A program made the translations under genes and the position numbers. Of a stretch of 64,000 nucleotides of DNA, positions 53,043 to 62,984 are shown piece by piece (the first letter of the stretch is position 1; every line of letters starts with the position of its first letter). Source of the stretch: Firm-04 sp964463355 (GTDB taxonomy: Bacteria; Bacillota; Clostridia; Oscillospirales; Ruminococcaceae); the NCBI GenBank assembly GCA_964463355.1, contig CAYXBP010000008.1, forward strand, positions 1 through 64,000, written 5' to 3'. The notes beneath the pieces are model-generated. The model was not told where the DNA came from and did not search any database. It saw only the letters and a list, made by a program, of their open reading frames with translations.

Positions 53043-53631
53043 ATTCGATGATGACGTACGCACCCATGTGCCTATGTTCTGCGGTGTGGATGAGGCAGGC
53101 AGAGGCCCTCTGGCGGGGGATGTGTATGCGGCAGCTGTAATCTTGCAGCCCGATGCGCGCATTGCAGGGCTTAACGACAGCAAAAAAATTCCCGAGGCGC
53201 GCCGCGAGGATATGGTTGCCGAGATCAAAGAAAAATCTTTGGCGTGGTCTATCGCGTTTGCAACGGTGGAGGAGATTGAGCGGCTGAATATTTTACAGGC
53301 GACTATGCTTGCCATGCGTCGCGCGGTGGAAGGGCTTGCAGTGACACCGCAGCTGGCTTTGATTGACGGAAATCAAGCACCGCATTTGCAGATTCCTACG
53401 CAGACTGTCATTGGCGGAGACGCGAAATCCGCAAGCATCGCAGCAGCTTCCGTGCTGGCAAAAACCGCTAGAGATGCAACCTTGCGGGAATTGGATACAC
53501 TGTACCCCATGTATGGCTTTGCAAAGCACAAGGGCTATGGCACCAAGGCGCATTATGATGCCATCCGACAATATGGCGTGTGCCCTGCCCACCGTCATTC
53601 TTTTTTGAAGAAATTCTATGGCAGTGAATAA
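53002..53631 (+). CDS. rnhB: Ribonuclease HII
   Basis: Cuts RNA in RNA-DNA hybrids and at misincorporated ribonucleotides; 209 aa. GVDEAGRGPLAGDVYAAAV carries the first two acidic residues; LNDSKKI, ALIDGNQAP and SIAAASVLAKTARD follow, with HKGYGTKAHYDAI near the end. ATG 53002 follows GGAG at 6 nt. Confidence 0.96.
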   Translation: MAKKLLTVQTVLFEFDDDVRTHVPMFCGVDEAGRGPLAGDVYAAAVILQPDARIAGLNDSKKIPEARREDMVAEIKEKSLAWSIAFATVEEIERLNILQATMLAMRRAVEGLAVTPQLALIDGNQAPHLQIPTQTVIGGDAKSASIAAASVLAKTARDATLRELDTLYPMYGFAKHKGYGTKAHYDAIRQYGVCPAHRHSFLKKFYGSE

Positions 53632-53983
53632 TAAACGCGCGATTGGCAATATCGGCGAGGACGCTGTCTGCCGTTTTTTGGAGCAAAGAGGCGCAGAGAT
53701 TCTATGCCGTAACTTTACAATTCGCGGTGGAGAAATTGATATCATCGCGCAGCATGGTGATATGCTGCTGTTTGTAGAGGTCAAAACGCGTCAGCCCAAT
53801 GCGCTGCAATCGGGGGCGGCGGCGGTAGATCAGCGAAAGCAGCAGTTTATGATACGCACGGCAGAGCAATATCTGCTGTCGCTGACGCAGCCACCTGCAC
53901 AAACAAGATTTGATGTCGCAGAAGTGGAATACACAGGGCATACCGTGCGTCGGATACGGTATATTCCGGGGGCGTTTTATTGA
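53618..53983 (+). CDS. YraN family endonuclease-fold protein (UPF0102)
   Basis: A 121-aa protein with the restriction-endonuclease-like core: GEDAVCRFLEQRGAEIL, GGEIDIIAQHGDMLLFVEVKTR (D and E-V-K positions) and a C-terminal RRIRYIPGAF. Typically adjacent to rnhB; proposed to act in DNA processing or recombination, not proven. Overlaps the rnhB end by 14 nt. Confidence 0.92.
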   Translation: MAVNNKRAIGNIGEDAVCRFLEQRGAEILCRNFTIRGGEIDIIAQHGDMLLFVEVKTRQPNALQSGAAAVDQRKQQFMIRTAEQYLLSLTQPPAQTRFDVAEVEYTGHTVRRIRYIPGAFY

Positions 53984-54069
53984 CCAGCTGCCTTATCCCA
54001 AGGGAATGTGACAACCACAGCTATGATTTATAAAAAACGAAGTGAACGCTTCGATAGGAGGAAAATACC

Positions 54070-55566
54070 ATGTTGTACCACAGCACAAGAAACCGTGCGC
54101 TTTCTGTGACCAGCGCAGAGGCCATTGCTCAGGGCATTGCCGCCGATGGCGGTCTGTTTGTACCAGAATCGATTCCGGAACTTTCGCCCGCCGATTTTGA
54201 GTCCCTTAAGGGTCTTTCTTACGCAGAACGCGCGGCACGGATATTCCATCTGTATCTCACAGATTTTACATTGGATGAGTTGCGTGAATGTACCACCGCT
54301 GCCTATGCAAGCGGCAATTTTGAAACCGAAAATGTGCAGGAGATCACTACATTGGCTGACGGCACCATGCTGTTGGAGCTGTGGCACGGCCCCACCTGCG
54401 CGTTTAAGGACATGGCGTTACAGATCCTGCCGCATTTTCTTACTCGTTCTGCGAAAAAAAGTGGCGTAGATCGCGAAATTGTCATTCTTACGGCAACCTC
54501 TGGCGATACGGGCAAGGCAGCTTTGGCAGGCTTTAAAGATGTGCCTGGCACACGGATTCTGGTGTTTTATCCAGAAGATGGTGTCAGCTCCATGCAAAAG
54601 CGGCAGATGCAGACACAAGAGGGCGAAAATGTCGGAGTATGTGCAGTTAAGGGCAATTTTGATGACTGTCAGAACGGTGTGAAGGCAATTTTTACCGACC
54701 CAGATATGCAGGCAGCCCTTGCCGCAAACGGTATGCAATTCTCCAGTGCGAACAGCATCAACTGGGGTAGATTGGCACCGCAGATTGTGTATTATGTTTC
54801 CGCATATGTTACAATGTTGGAAAAAGGCATTCTCAAGCCTGGTGAGCGTTTCTCGCTGACTGTGCCCACAGGTAATTTCGGCAATATTCTGGCTGCGTGG
54901 TATGCAAAGCAGATGGGCGTTCCCATGCAGCACTTGGTTTGCGCTTCCAACATTAACTGTGTACTCAGCGATTTTATTCAAACAGGCACTTACAATCGCA
55001 ATCGTGCCTTCCATGCAACCGTATCCCCCTCTATGGATATTCTCATTTCCAGCAATCTGGAGCGTTTGCTGTACCATATGACCCACGAGGACGATGCTCA
55101 GATCCGTGAGTGGTTTGGCGCATTGAAGTCGGAAGGCAGCTATACCATTCCAGCGGAACTGCGTAACCGTATTCAGGCAGAGTTTTCTGGCAGCTTCTGG
55201 GACGATGCCCAGACCAAGGATATGATCGGCAAGGTGTTTGGCGAAAATGGTTACCTCAGTGATACCCACACGGCTGTTGGCATTTGTGCTGCAAGAGAGT
55301 ATCAGGCAACAGCCACTGAAAAGCTGCCCATGTTGGTGGCATCCACCGCTAACCCTTATAAGTTTGGTAATGCTGTGCTTGAGGCGATTGACGCTGTTCC
55401 TGCTGATGCAGACGAGTACGCAGTACTGGATTTGTTGCAGACGAAATCTGGGATGAGCATCCCGAAGGCGTTGGCAGCGTTGAAAACCAAACCCGTACGT
55501 TTTGCTGATTCCGTTGCGCAGGATGCAATGGCAGACTATGTGAAGGCAAAGTTGGGGATCGCGTGA
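54070..55566 (+). CDS. thrC: Threonine synthase
   Basis: PLP enzyme of 498 aa that makes threonine from phosphohomoserine. N-terminal YHSTRN and GGLFVPES; PLP lysine in GPTCAFKDMALQ; TATSGDTGKAAL and SANSINWGRLAPQ complete the site. This is the long-form (fungal/Gram-negative-like) class. ATG 54070 follows ATAGGAGG. The 86-nt upstream gap has a small CGAAG/CTTCG hairpin and no clear promoter. Confidence 0.96.
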   Translation: MLYHSTRNRALSVTSAEAIAQGIAADGGLFVPESIPELSPADFESLKGLSYAERAARIFHLYLTDFTLDELRECTTAAYASGNFETENVQEITTLADGTMLLELWHGPTCAFKDMALQILPHFLTRSAKKSGVDREIVILTATSGDTGKAALAGFKDVPGTRILVFYPEDGVSSMQKRQMQTQEGENVGVCAVKGNFDDCQNGVKAIFTDPDMQAALAANGMQFSSANSINWGRLAPQIVYYVSAYVTMLEKGILKPGERFSLTVPTGNFGNILAAWYAKQMGVPMQHLVCASNINCVLSDFIQTGTYNRNRAFHATVSPSMDILISSNLERLLYHMTHEDDAQIREWFGALKSEGSYTIPAELRNRIQAEFSGSFWDDAQTKDMIGKVFGENGYLSDTHTAVGICAAREYQATATEKLPMLVASTANPYKFGNAVLEAIDAVPADADEYAVLDLLQTKSGMSIPKALAALKTKPVRFADSVAQDAMADYVKAKLGIA

Positions 55567-56252
55567 GCCTGTTTGTGATTGGTGATTTGCATTTGTCATT
55601 CGGCACCAATAAACCGATGGAAATCTTCGGCGGTTGGGAAAATCACCATGTGCTGCTGCAAAAGGCGTGGCTGGAAAGCATCGGCCCAGAAGATACCGTT
55701 GTGTTGGCAGGGGATATCTCGTGGGGAATGACCTTGGAGGAAGCACTGCCCGACTTCCAGTGGATCCATGAGTTGCCAGGGCGTAAGATTATCTTAAAAG
55801 GCAACCACGATTACTGGTGGACAACCGTGACCAAAATGAATCACTTTTTTGCCGAAAATGGGTTGAACAGCCTGCATTTGCTGCATAATAATTACTACGC
55901 TTACGAAGCATATGGCATTTGTGGCACAAGAGGTTGGGTGAATATGGAATATGACGAACCCGCCAATGCAAAGGTCAATGCGCGTGAGGCGCGGCGGCTG
56001 GAGGTTTCCGTGGCATCTGCTGAGGCGGCTGGGCTGAAGCCTATCGCATTTTTGCATTATCCACCAGTGTATGGGTCAAGCTGCAACTATGAGATTCTTG
56101 ATGTGCTGTGGAGACACCATGTCACCGATTGCTATTATGGTCATGTACATGGCAGCGGTCATCGTCATGCCATTAACGGCATAAGAGAGGATGTTTGCTA
56201 CCATTTAATTTCAGGTGATTTTTTACAGTTTTCGCCTCAAATTGTTCTTTAA
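55563..56252 (+). CDS. Metallophosphoesterase
   Basis: A 229-aa calcineurin-fold protein: FVIGDLHLS (DxH), LAGDISWGM, ILKGNHDYWW, LHYPPVY and YYGHVHGSGHRHA. All metal ligands are present. GTG 55563 overlaps the thrC stop (GTGA), so translation is coupled; the functional link to threonine is unclear. It differs clearly from the phosphoesterase at the left end of the window. Confidence 0.88.
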   Translation: MSLFVIGDLHLSFGTNKPMEIFGGWENHHVLLQKAWLESIGPEDTVVLAGDISWGMTLEEALPDFQWIHELPGRKIILKGNHDYWWTTVTKMNHFFAENGLNSLHLLHNNYYAYEAYGICGTRGWVNMEYDEPANAKVNAREARRLEVSVASAEAAGLKPIAFLHYPPVYGSSCNYEILDVLWRHHVTDCYYGHVHGSGHRHAINGIREDVCYHLISGDFLQFSPQIVL

Positions 56253-56307
56253 TTTGTGAGAATCCATGAAGTGTGTAAAAATACTGGAAAAATCATGGAA
56301 ATCATGC

Positions 56308-56313
56308 TATAAT
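56308..56313 (+). promoter_or_regulatory. Probable extended -10 promoter of tig
   Basis: TGCTATAAT at 56305-56313 is an extended -10 element; the -35 region is poor (TGGAAA at 56285-56290). It lies about 85 nt before tig. Confidence 0.5.
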
Positions 56314-56397
56314 AACAGGGTATCTGTGCCCAAAAGGGCCGCGCACTTTCGTGACGGCTCAGTACATTCGTTGAAAATGCATTTTGGAGGAATTGTC

Positions 56398-57750
56398 ATG
56401 CGTATCGTTTCCGATGTAAAAACCGATATCAATATGAGAGAAGTTACTTTCGAGATTTCCGCTGAGACTCTGGAGGGCGCTTGTGAGCGCGTGTACCAGC
56501 GTAAGAAGAAGGACATCCTGATTAAGGGCTTCCGTAAGGGTAAAGCACCCCGTAAAATGGTCGAGAAGTTCTACGGCGAAGAAGTGTTCTTTGAGGATGC
56601 AGTGAATATGCTGCTGCCTGCCGAGTTGGATCAGATGATGACCGAGCTGAATCTGACTTTGGTCGACCGTCCCGCTATCGAGCTGGTTTCCTGCACCAAG
56701 GCTGAGGGTGCTGTCTGCAAGGCAACTTGCATCACTAAGCCTGAGGTAACGATTAGCGCGTACAAGGGTATTCATGCACCCATGACCGTGCATGAAGTGA
56801 CCGATGCAGATATCGACCAGCAGATTGAGGTCTTCCGTCAGCGTCAGGCGCGTATCGTTGAGGTCACTGACCGCGCTGCGGAGAACGGCGATGAGGTGAA
56901 AATCAACTTCGAGGGCTTCATTGACGATGTTGCGTTTGAAGGCGGCAAGGGGGAAGAGTATCCTCTGCGTCTGGGCAGCGGTCAGTTCATTCCTGGCTTT
57001 GAGGAGCAGATCGTTGGTCACAACATCGGCGACCAGTTCGATATCACTGTAACCTTCCCCGAAAGTTACGGCGATGAGCGTTACGCAGGCAAAGAAGCAG
57101 TGTTCAAGATTGAGCTGCTGGCAATTTCTATGCAGGAGTTGCCCGATGCAGATGATGAGCTGGCAAAGGATGTTTCCGATTTTGATACCATGGAGGCACT
57201 CCGCGCAGATATCCGCGAGAAGATGACAGAGAACGCCCAGAAGCAGGCAGAAAACCAGTTTGAGAACGCCGTGTTTGATACCTTGATCGCGGCTACCGAT
57301 GCCGCTGTACCTGCTGTGATGTACGAGCGTCGTATCAGTCAGATGGTGCGTGACTTTGAGCAGAATCTGCGCAGACAGTACAATGACATGACTCTTGAGG
57401 ATTATCTCTCCTACACTGGCATGACCGAACAGCAGATGAGAGATACCTACGAGGATCAGGCACGGAAGGAAGTGCTGCTGCGTTTGGCACTGGAAAAAAT
57501 TGCTGATTTGGAAGGCATTGAGGTTTCCGATGAGGAACTGGAGGATAATCTTCAGGACTTTGCAGCAAAAGTTGGGGTTTCCGTGGAAGTTGTTAAGGCG
57601 CAGATTCCCATGGCAGATTTCAAGTTGGATATGCGCGTGACCAAGGCCGTGGAGTTAGTGAAATCTAACGCTGTTGTTGACAATGATATGGCACCTGCTG
57701 CTGAGGAAACTCCCGCTGAGGAAGTTGCTGAGGAGACAGATGCCCAGTAA
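56398..57750 (+). CDS. tig: Trigger factor
   Basis: Ribosome-bound chaperone and prolyl isomerase; 450 aa. The N-terminal ribosome-docking loop is GFRKGKAPR, the PPIase (FKBP) domain lies at about 160-245 (NGDEVKINFEGFIDDVAFEGG), and a helical C-terminal domain ends in an acidic Glu/Ala tail. ATG 56398 follows TTTTGGAGG. First gene of tig-clpP-clpX. Confidence 0.96.
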   Translation: MRIVSDVKTDINMREVTFEISAETLEGACERVYQRKKKDILIKGFRKGKAPRKMVEKFYGEEVFFEDAVNMLLPAELDQMMTELNLTLVDRPAIELVSCTKAEGAVCKATCITKPEVTISAYKGIHAPMTVHEVTDADIDQQIEVFRQRQARIVEVTDRAAENGDEVKINFEGFIDDVAFEGGKGEEYPLRLGSGQFIPGFEEQIVGHNIGDQFDITVTFPESYGDERYAGKEAVFKIELLAISMQELPDADDELAKDVSDFDTMEALRADIREKMTENAQKQAENQFENAVFDTLIAATDAAVPAVMYERRISQMVRDFEQNLRRQYNDMTLEDYLSYTGMTEQQMRDTYEDQARKEVLLRLALEKIADLEGIEVSDEELEDNLQDFAAKVGVSVEVVKAQIPMADFKLDMRVTKAVELVKSNAVVDNDMAPAAEETPAEEVAEETDAQ

Positions 57751-57774
57751 GCTGAAATCTGTATATCACACATT

Positions 57775-57800
57775 GAGCGACGCTGTTTACGGTGTCGCTC
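57775..57800 (+). terminator. Weak hairpin between tig and clpP
   Basis: GAGCGAC/GTCGCTC stem with a 12-nt loop and no U-run. It may attenuate or stabilise rather than terminate. Confidence 0.35.
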
Positions 57801-57825
57801 ATCTTGAATGAAAGGAAGAGCGAGA

Positions 57826-58416
57826 ATGAGCCTTGTCCCAACCGTCATTGAACAAACAGGCCGTGGCGAGCGTGCCTATGATATTTTCTCACGCCTGCTT
57901 AACGACCGCATCATTATGCTTTCGGAGGATGTCAACGATACAACCGCAAGCCTTGTGGTTGCACAGTTGCTGTTTCTGGAGAGTCAGGATTCTGAAAAGG
58001 ATATCTCTCTGTATATCAACAGCCCTGGCGGTTCTGTGACCGCAGGCATGGCAATTTACGATACCATGCAGTATATCAAGTGCGATGTTTCTACCATCTG
58101 CATCGGTCTGGCGGCATCTATGGGCGCATTTTTGCTGGCGGCGGGTGCAAAGGGCAAACGTATGGCACTGCCCAACAGCGAAATCATGATCCATCAGCCG
58201 CTGATCATGGGCGGCGGACTTTCCGGTCAGGCAACCGATATCAAGATCCGAACAGATAATTTGCTGCGTACCAAGGAAAAGCTGAATCATATGCTTGCTG
58301 AGAATACCGGCAAGCCCCTGGAGGAGATTCAGCGCGACGTGGAGCGCGACTACTTTATGACCGCCGCAGAAGCACAGGCTTACGGTCTGATTGACAAGGT
58401 CGTTACCAAGCGTTAA
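57826..58416 (+). CDS. clpP: ATP-dependent Clp protease proteolytic subunit
   Basis: Serine protease of 196 aa forming the 14-mer chamber for ClpX and ClpC. Catalytic triad Ser-98 (GLAASMGAF), His-123 (IMIHQP) and Asp-171 (IQRDVERD). The N terminus is SLVPTVIEQTGRGERAYDI. ATG 57826 follows GAAAGGA. Confidence 0.97.
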   Translation: MSLVPTVIEQTGRGERAYDIFSRLLNDRIIMLSEDVNDTTASLVVAQLLFLESQDSEKDISLYINSPGGSVTAGMAIYDTMQYIKCDVSTICIGLAASMGAFLLAAGAKGKRMALPNSEIMIHQPLIMGGGLSGQATDIKIRTDNLLRTKEKLNHMLAENTGKPLEEIQRDVERDYFMTAAEAQAYGLIDKVVTKR

Positions 58417-58455
58417 GTGGCTTTTGCGCCCCTCTACACGAAAGGAAGACAATCC

Positions 58456-59832
58456 ATGCCCAATTCCAACCAGACATTTCGCAAATGCAACTTCTGCGGA
58501 AAAGGCGAAAATCAAGTGATGAGCCTGTTTACCGCCGGAGCGTCCAATATCTGCGATGAGTGCGTGTGCTATTGCTATGAGATGATTTATGGCAGTGGTG
58601 CTGAAGCACCTCGTAAGCAGAGCCGCCGTAGCCCAGAGAAAACAAAAGCCGAGGTGCAGCTGCTGAAACCAGCCGAGATCAAAAAAGTGCTGGATGAGTA
58701 TGTTGTCGGGCAGGAATCGGCAAAGATCGCACTGTCTGTTTCGGTTTATAATCACTATAAGCGCATTTTAAGCCACGATGATGGCGACGATGTGGAACTG
58801 CAAAAGAGTAATGTGCTGCTGATCGGGCCCACGGGCGTGGGCAAAACCTATTTGGCACAGACCCTTGCAAAGATTCTGGATGTACCATTTGCAATCGCTG
58901 ATGCAACAACTGTCACCGAGGCAGGCTATGTGGGCGATGATGTCGAGAATGTACTGCTGCGCCTGATTCAGGCGGCAAACTTTGATGTCAAGGCAGCCGA
59001 GCGCGGTATCATCTACATTGACGAGATTGATAAAATCGCAAGGAAATCCGAGAATACTTCCCTGACCCGAGATGTCAGCGGAGAAGGCGTGCAGCAATCA
59101 CTGCTGAAGATTATCGAAGGCACGGTATCCAATGTACCTCCGCAAGGTGGCAGAAAACACCCCAATCAAGAGTTCATCCAGATTAACACAAAGAACATTC
59201 TGTTTATTTGCGGCGGCGCGTTTGATGGCCTGGAGCGGCATATCATCAAGCGCACGCAGTCCTCTGGGCTGGGATTTGGTGCGCAGATCGTTTCTAAAAC
59301 GGAACAGCATACCAATATCTTCCGCAAAGCCATTCCGCAGGATCTGGTCAAATTTGGCATGGTGCCAGAACTGGTCGGCAGATTGCCTATCATTACCGCA
59401 CTGGATGAGATGGATGAAGAATCGCTGACGCGTATTTTGACCGAGCCGAAAAATGCATTGCTGAAACAGTATACCAAGCTGTTCCACTACGATGACATCG
59501 AACTGGAAGTCGAGCCAGATGCGCTCACTGAGATCGCCAAACGCGCCATTGAGCAAAAAACAGGTGCCCGCGGTCTGCGCGCCATTTTGGAAGGAATTCT
59601 TATGCAGACCATGTTTGATGCACCCTCTACAGGTAATGTGGCTAAGGTGATCGTTACCGCCCAGTGCGTGCGCGACCGCACGGCACCGCTGTTGGTGCAG
59701 CGACCTGAAATGCCCGAATCAGAGGAAACAGCCTCTGTAGAAGTTGAAACGGAACAGGAGGTATCCGCACCAGAGGAAACGACTCCTACGGAAGTGGAAG
59801 CGGAGCCTGAAACAACACAGGGCGATTTGTGA
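58456..59832 (+). CDS. clpX: ATP-dependent Clp protease ATP-binding subunit ClpX
   Basis: AAA+ unfoldase of 458 aa. N-terminal zinc domain with CX2C pairs (CNFCGKG, CDECV), Walker A GPTGVGKT, Walker B IIYIDEIDK, and the ClpP-docking loop SSGLGFGAQ (LGF in place of the usual IGF). A Glu/Thr-rich extension of about 40 residues follows the normal end and is probably disordered. ATG 58456 follows GAAAGGA. The adjoining clpP is 40 nt upstream. Confidence 0.96.
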   Translation: MPNSNQTFRKCNFCGKGENQVMSLFTAGASNICDECVCYCYEMIYGSGAEAPRKQSRRSPEKTKAEVQLLKPAEIKKVLDEYVVGQESAKIALSVSVYNHYKRILSHDDGDDVELQKSNVLLIGPTGVGKTYLAQTLAKILDVPFAIADATTVTEAGYVGDDVENVLLRLIQAANFDVKAAERGIIYIDEIDKIARKSENTSLTRDVSGEGVQQSLLKIIEGTVSNVPPQGGRKHPNQEFIQINTKNILFICGGAFDGLERHIIKRTQSSGLGFGAQIVSKTEQHTNIFRKAIPQDLVKFGMVPELVGRLPIITALDEMDEESLTRILTEPKNALLKQYTKLFHYDDIELEVEPDALTEIAKRAIEQKTGARGLRAILEGILMQTMFDAPSTGNVAKVIVTAQCVRDRTAPLLVQRPEMPESEETASVEVETEQEVSAPEETTPTEVEAEPETTQGDL

Positions 59833-59947
59833 CACAGTATACAGTATGTTGACAATCCCCTGCCGATGCATAGGGTTGCTTAGCTTGCCAAAAAAGTATG
59901 ATACAAGTGCAAGCCTTTTTTCAAAGGTTTGTAGGGTAAAGGAACAG

Positions 59948-60040
59948 CATTTCGAGGGGAAAACGAACAAAGTCGTTTTCCCCTCGTTGTATTTTATATT
60001 CCTCGAAAAAAGCTGCGCGCGGCTCAAACAGGCTTGTGAC
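59948..60040. repeat. Dispersed hairpin repeat, copy B
   Basis: Same layout as 2982-3069: ATTT, a perfect 14-bp stem (59953-59966 with 59973-59986; arm CGAGGGGAAAACGA), 6-nt loop, TTG, AT-rich stretch, GC-rich tail ending GTGAC. Relative to copy A the inner stem bases differ on both arms (GCGG/CCGC against ACGA/TCGT), keeping the pairing. It lies between clpX and the pectate lyase promoter; the remainder of 59833-60111 holds nothing else I recognise. Confidence 0.7.
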
Positions 60041-60111
60041 GAGAAAAATGGCACTCTCACAATGCTGATTTGTTATGTGACGATTTGACAGTTTCTGCAC
60101 CCAATTGCGCA

Positions 60112-60140
60112 TTGACTTTACACGCAAAACGCGATACAAT
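60112..60140 (+). promoter_or_regulatory. Promoter of the pectate lyase gene
   Basis: -35 TTGACT at 60112-60117, 17-nt spacer, -10 TACAAT at 60135-60140. Confidence 0.75.
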
Positions 60141-60196
60141 AAAGGTGCAACATCGCAAAAGCGAGTGCAGTAAGCCATTTTTGGAGGGATCTTTTT

Positions 60197-62968
60197 ATGA
60201 AACACATGAAACAGGCAGTCAGTTTGCTGACAGCCGCCGCGTTGACCGTTACTGGCTTCGCCCTGGATTGCAGCAGCAACACTACACTGCATGCTTCTGC
60301 TGCAAGTTACCCCGTGCAGGAATTTCGTATGGGTATTGCCAACACGAACCGCAATGTCAATATCAGTGCCGCAGAGGCTGGCGCGCCTGTTACCTCTGAT
60401 CTGTTCAACGGCACCGATGCGGAAGAATGGACGCTCAATTACATTGAAGCGGGCGTATATGAAATCGTCAATGTGGCGAGTGGACTGCTGCTAACCGCCG
60501 ATACAAGCGGATACTGCACGATCAGCGCGGATACCGATCGCGCGGATCAACGGTGGAATATTGTTTCTGTAGAGCAGGATTTTGAAGGCTACGACCTCTA
60601 CTACAAGATTACAAGCAACGCCGACAGTAACAAAGCACTTACCTTTTTGCCAGAGAGCAATTCCTTTACTGCTGATGCCTACAACGGTGATACATACCAG
60701 AAGTACAAGTTGAATCTTAATGGATTGGAGGGCTTTGCTGCCAACTGCATGACCGAAAAGGGGCAGAAAGCAGGTACCATCGGTGGATTGCTGGGCGAAA
60801 CTGTGTTTGTTGATACCGTGGAAGAATGTGTTGCTGCCATGAAGCGCACAGAGCCCTTGACCATTGTGGTTACCGCAAATCTTGAATTCAATAATCAGCG
60901 GCAGGAGGATCAGAAAATCGAGGATGACAAGACGATTCTCGGTTCTTATGGTGCTAATATTATCTACAACTCACGTTGGAGAAATGATGATTTTAACGGC
61001 GATATCAACATCAAACCCAGTAATAACATCGTGCTGCAAAACCTGCATTTTCGCGCAACGGAGCGAAACAGTAACGGTTGCGGCGTGATCTTGGTTTACA
61101 TCTACTGCGGCAGAAATATCTGGTTTGACCACAACGACTTCAGCGCATCCTTCCCTCATGATAAGGACAATGAGGTGGGTAAGTTCATCTGGATCAACAC
61201 CCCTGTCGACAACTGGTCGGATGGTTGCTATAATGGCATCAGCCCCGATTATATCACGCTTTCGTACAATCACTTCAATAACCGTTTCTGGACGGTTGCC
61301 TATGGCACGCAAAATACTGAAACAACGCGCGATCGTACTACGCTGCTGTTTAACAAATGGGAGAACTGCGCGCGACGCACACCTCAGATTGGAAACGGCA
61401 CGGGTCATGTGCTGAACAACTATTACACCTACACGATCTCCAATCCCTCGCAGCAGATTATTGCAGGCGATGGCTGCAAAATGCTGACAGAGTATTGCTA
61501 CTTTGAAGGACTTTCGGGTCTGGAATTTGCAGGTGGCGGTGCAAGCAACAGCCCCATGCGGGATGTCGGTTCTGTTTCAGCGAAAGACACCAATTCTTCC
61601 CCCACCGCGCTCAATCAGACATTTTCCTACTCGCACAACTGGCAGCCTGGCACTGAAAACTACGGTTACTCCCTGATATCTGCCAACAATGTCAAGAGCT
61701 TCTGCAACAGCTACACTGGCTCTGTAACCGCCGATGGTCAGATGCAGTTTATCACTGATGCGGCATTGCAAAACCAAGTAATGAAAACCTACAAAGCACC
61801 TTTCCTTGATGAAATCACAGTGGGCGAGCTTTCTACTGCCAAAGAAGGTGCCGTGCTGGATACTGCTTTGCAGTATGCTTTCCGCAACTACGGCAGCAGC
61901 CGCTATCTTGAGGTTGCTGAAGGAATAGCGGCAGTGGGCAGTAATGTGCAGCAGGGCGGCAATACCATTACCGCCTCCAGTACTTGGACACTGAAAGATG
62001 GCGGAAACGGGTACTATTATGTGCTTTCTGCACTGGGCGATGGCATGACCTACTATCTGGATCTGGAAAACGGTGCGGTGGATAATGGTACCAACATCGG
62101 CATCTGGACGAATACCGCCAGCGACGCACAGTTGTTCAAGTTTGTGGATAATGGTGATGGTACCTATCAAATTGTGACCAAAGCAAGTCGCGATATGAGC
62201 GGTTTGGGCATTGTGGCAGGCTCCACCGATGCAGGTGCCAATGTGGTACAATGGAAGTACGATGGTGCGGCAAATCAGTGCTGGGTGATTGAGCCAATCA
62301 TTGCACCTGTCAACGGCAAATGCATTCGCACACTGGAGAGAAAAGACCTTGATCACTACGCTGCATGGAACATTGACACAGATTTGCAAATAGGAGATCT
62401 CGTATTTGGTGATCGTGAATTTACCTTCACTACGATTCCTGAGGCACTGAGCGGTTCTGAGCTGATCCTTACCGCCTGCGATTCCAAGTTTACTACTACC
62501 GATCTTGCTGTCATCACCGCCGCAGAGGATATGGTGCTTTCTGTAGGCTTTGATGCAAGACTGTCTACTATTCCTACATGGGCGGCGCATTTTACCAAAA
62601 CTGAGTTCACCTGCACATCCAGCAACGGCATCACCTTTGTGCTGTATCAAACCGAAATTGCCGCAGGAGAAAGCTTTACGCTGGGCGCACAGGGCACATC
62701 CGCAGGCGTGGTGCATTACATCGCCATAGCAACTGCTATGCCTGAAACCACCACAACGACTCCCGAACCCACATTGACAATAATCGGTGATGTGAACTGC
62801 GATGGTGATGTGAAAATCGATGATGTAATCCTGCTCAACCGCTTCCTCTCTGAGGACGATGCGGTGGTCATCAGCGCACAGGGTATGCGCAACGCTGAGT
62901 GTGATGGAACATCCGGTGTCAACAACAACGATGCCATTGCCATTCTCAAGCTTCTTGCAGGATTGTAA
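60197..62968 (+). CDS. Secreted dockerin-bearing pectate lyase (PL1) with ricin-type domains
   Basis: A 923-aa exported enzyme. Signal peptide at about 1-35; a ricin-B/CBM13-like domain (about 40-175, with GVYEIVNVASGLLLTAD); a PL1-like parallel beta-helix (about 185-550, with DDKTILGSYGANI, NIWFDHNDFSAS, ISPDYITLSYNHFNNRFW and NCARRTPQIGNG); a second ricin-type domain (about 560-705, with NQCWVI); an unassigned beta-rich domain (about 710-845); and a Thr/Pro linker. The C-terminal dockerin (about 855-923) has GDVNCDGDVKIDDVILLNRFL as its first calcium loop and a degenerate second loop (AECDGTSGVNNNDAIAI). The dockerin implies docking to a cellulosomal scaffoldin, which is not in this window. 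ATG 60197 follows GGAGGG. Confidence 0.93.
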   Translation: MKHMKQAVSLLTAAALTVTGFALDCSSNTTLHASAASYPVQEFRMGIANTNRNVNISAAEAGAPVTSDLFNGTDAEEWTLNYIEAGVYEIVNVASGLLLTADTSGYCTISADTDRADQRWNIVSVEQDFEGYDLYYKITSNADSNKALTFLPESNSFTADAYNGDTYQKYKLNLNGLEGFAANCMTEKGQKAGTIGGLLGETVFVDTVEECVAAMKRTEPLTIVVTANLEFNNQRQEDQKIEDDKTILGSYGANIIYNSRWRNDDFNGDINIKPSNNIVLQNLHFRATERNSNGCGVILVYIYCGRNIWFDHNDFSASFPHDKDNEVGKFIWINTPVDNWSDGCYNGISPDYITLSYNHFNNRFWTVAYGTQNTETTRDRTTLLFNKWENCARRTPQIGNGTGHVLNNYYTYTISNPSQQIIAGDGCKMLTEYCYFEGLSGLEFAGGGASNSPMRDVGSVSAKDTNSSPTALNQTFSYSHNWQPGTENYGYSLISANNVKSFCNSYTGSVTADGQMQFITDAALQNQVMKTYKAPFLDEITVGELSTAKEGAVLDTALQYAFRNYGSSRYLEVAEGIAAVGSNVQQGGNTITASSTWTLKDGGNGYYYVLSALGDGMTYYLDLENGAVDNGTNIGIWTNTASDAQLFKFVDNGDGTYQIVTKASRDMSGLGIVAGSTDAGANVVQWKYDGAANQCWVIEPIIAPVNGKCIRTLERKDLDHYAAWNIDTDLQIGDLVFGDREFTFTTIPEALSGSELILTACDSKFTTTDLAVITAAEDMVLSVGFDARLSTIPTWAAHFTKTEFTCTSSNGITFVLYQTEIAAGESFTLGAQGTSAGVVHYIAIATAMPETTTTTPEPTLTIIGDVNCDGDVKIDDVILLNRFLSEDDAVVISAQGMRNAECDGTSGVNNNDAIAILKLLAGL

Positions 62969-62984
62969 GCTTTGCAGCGCATAA

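Noticed and set aside
54418..55746. Open frame of about 440 codons antisense to thrC
   Set aside because: No ribosome site or domain; thrC on the other strand is certain.
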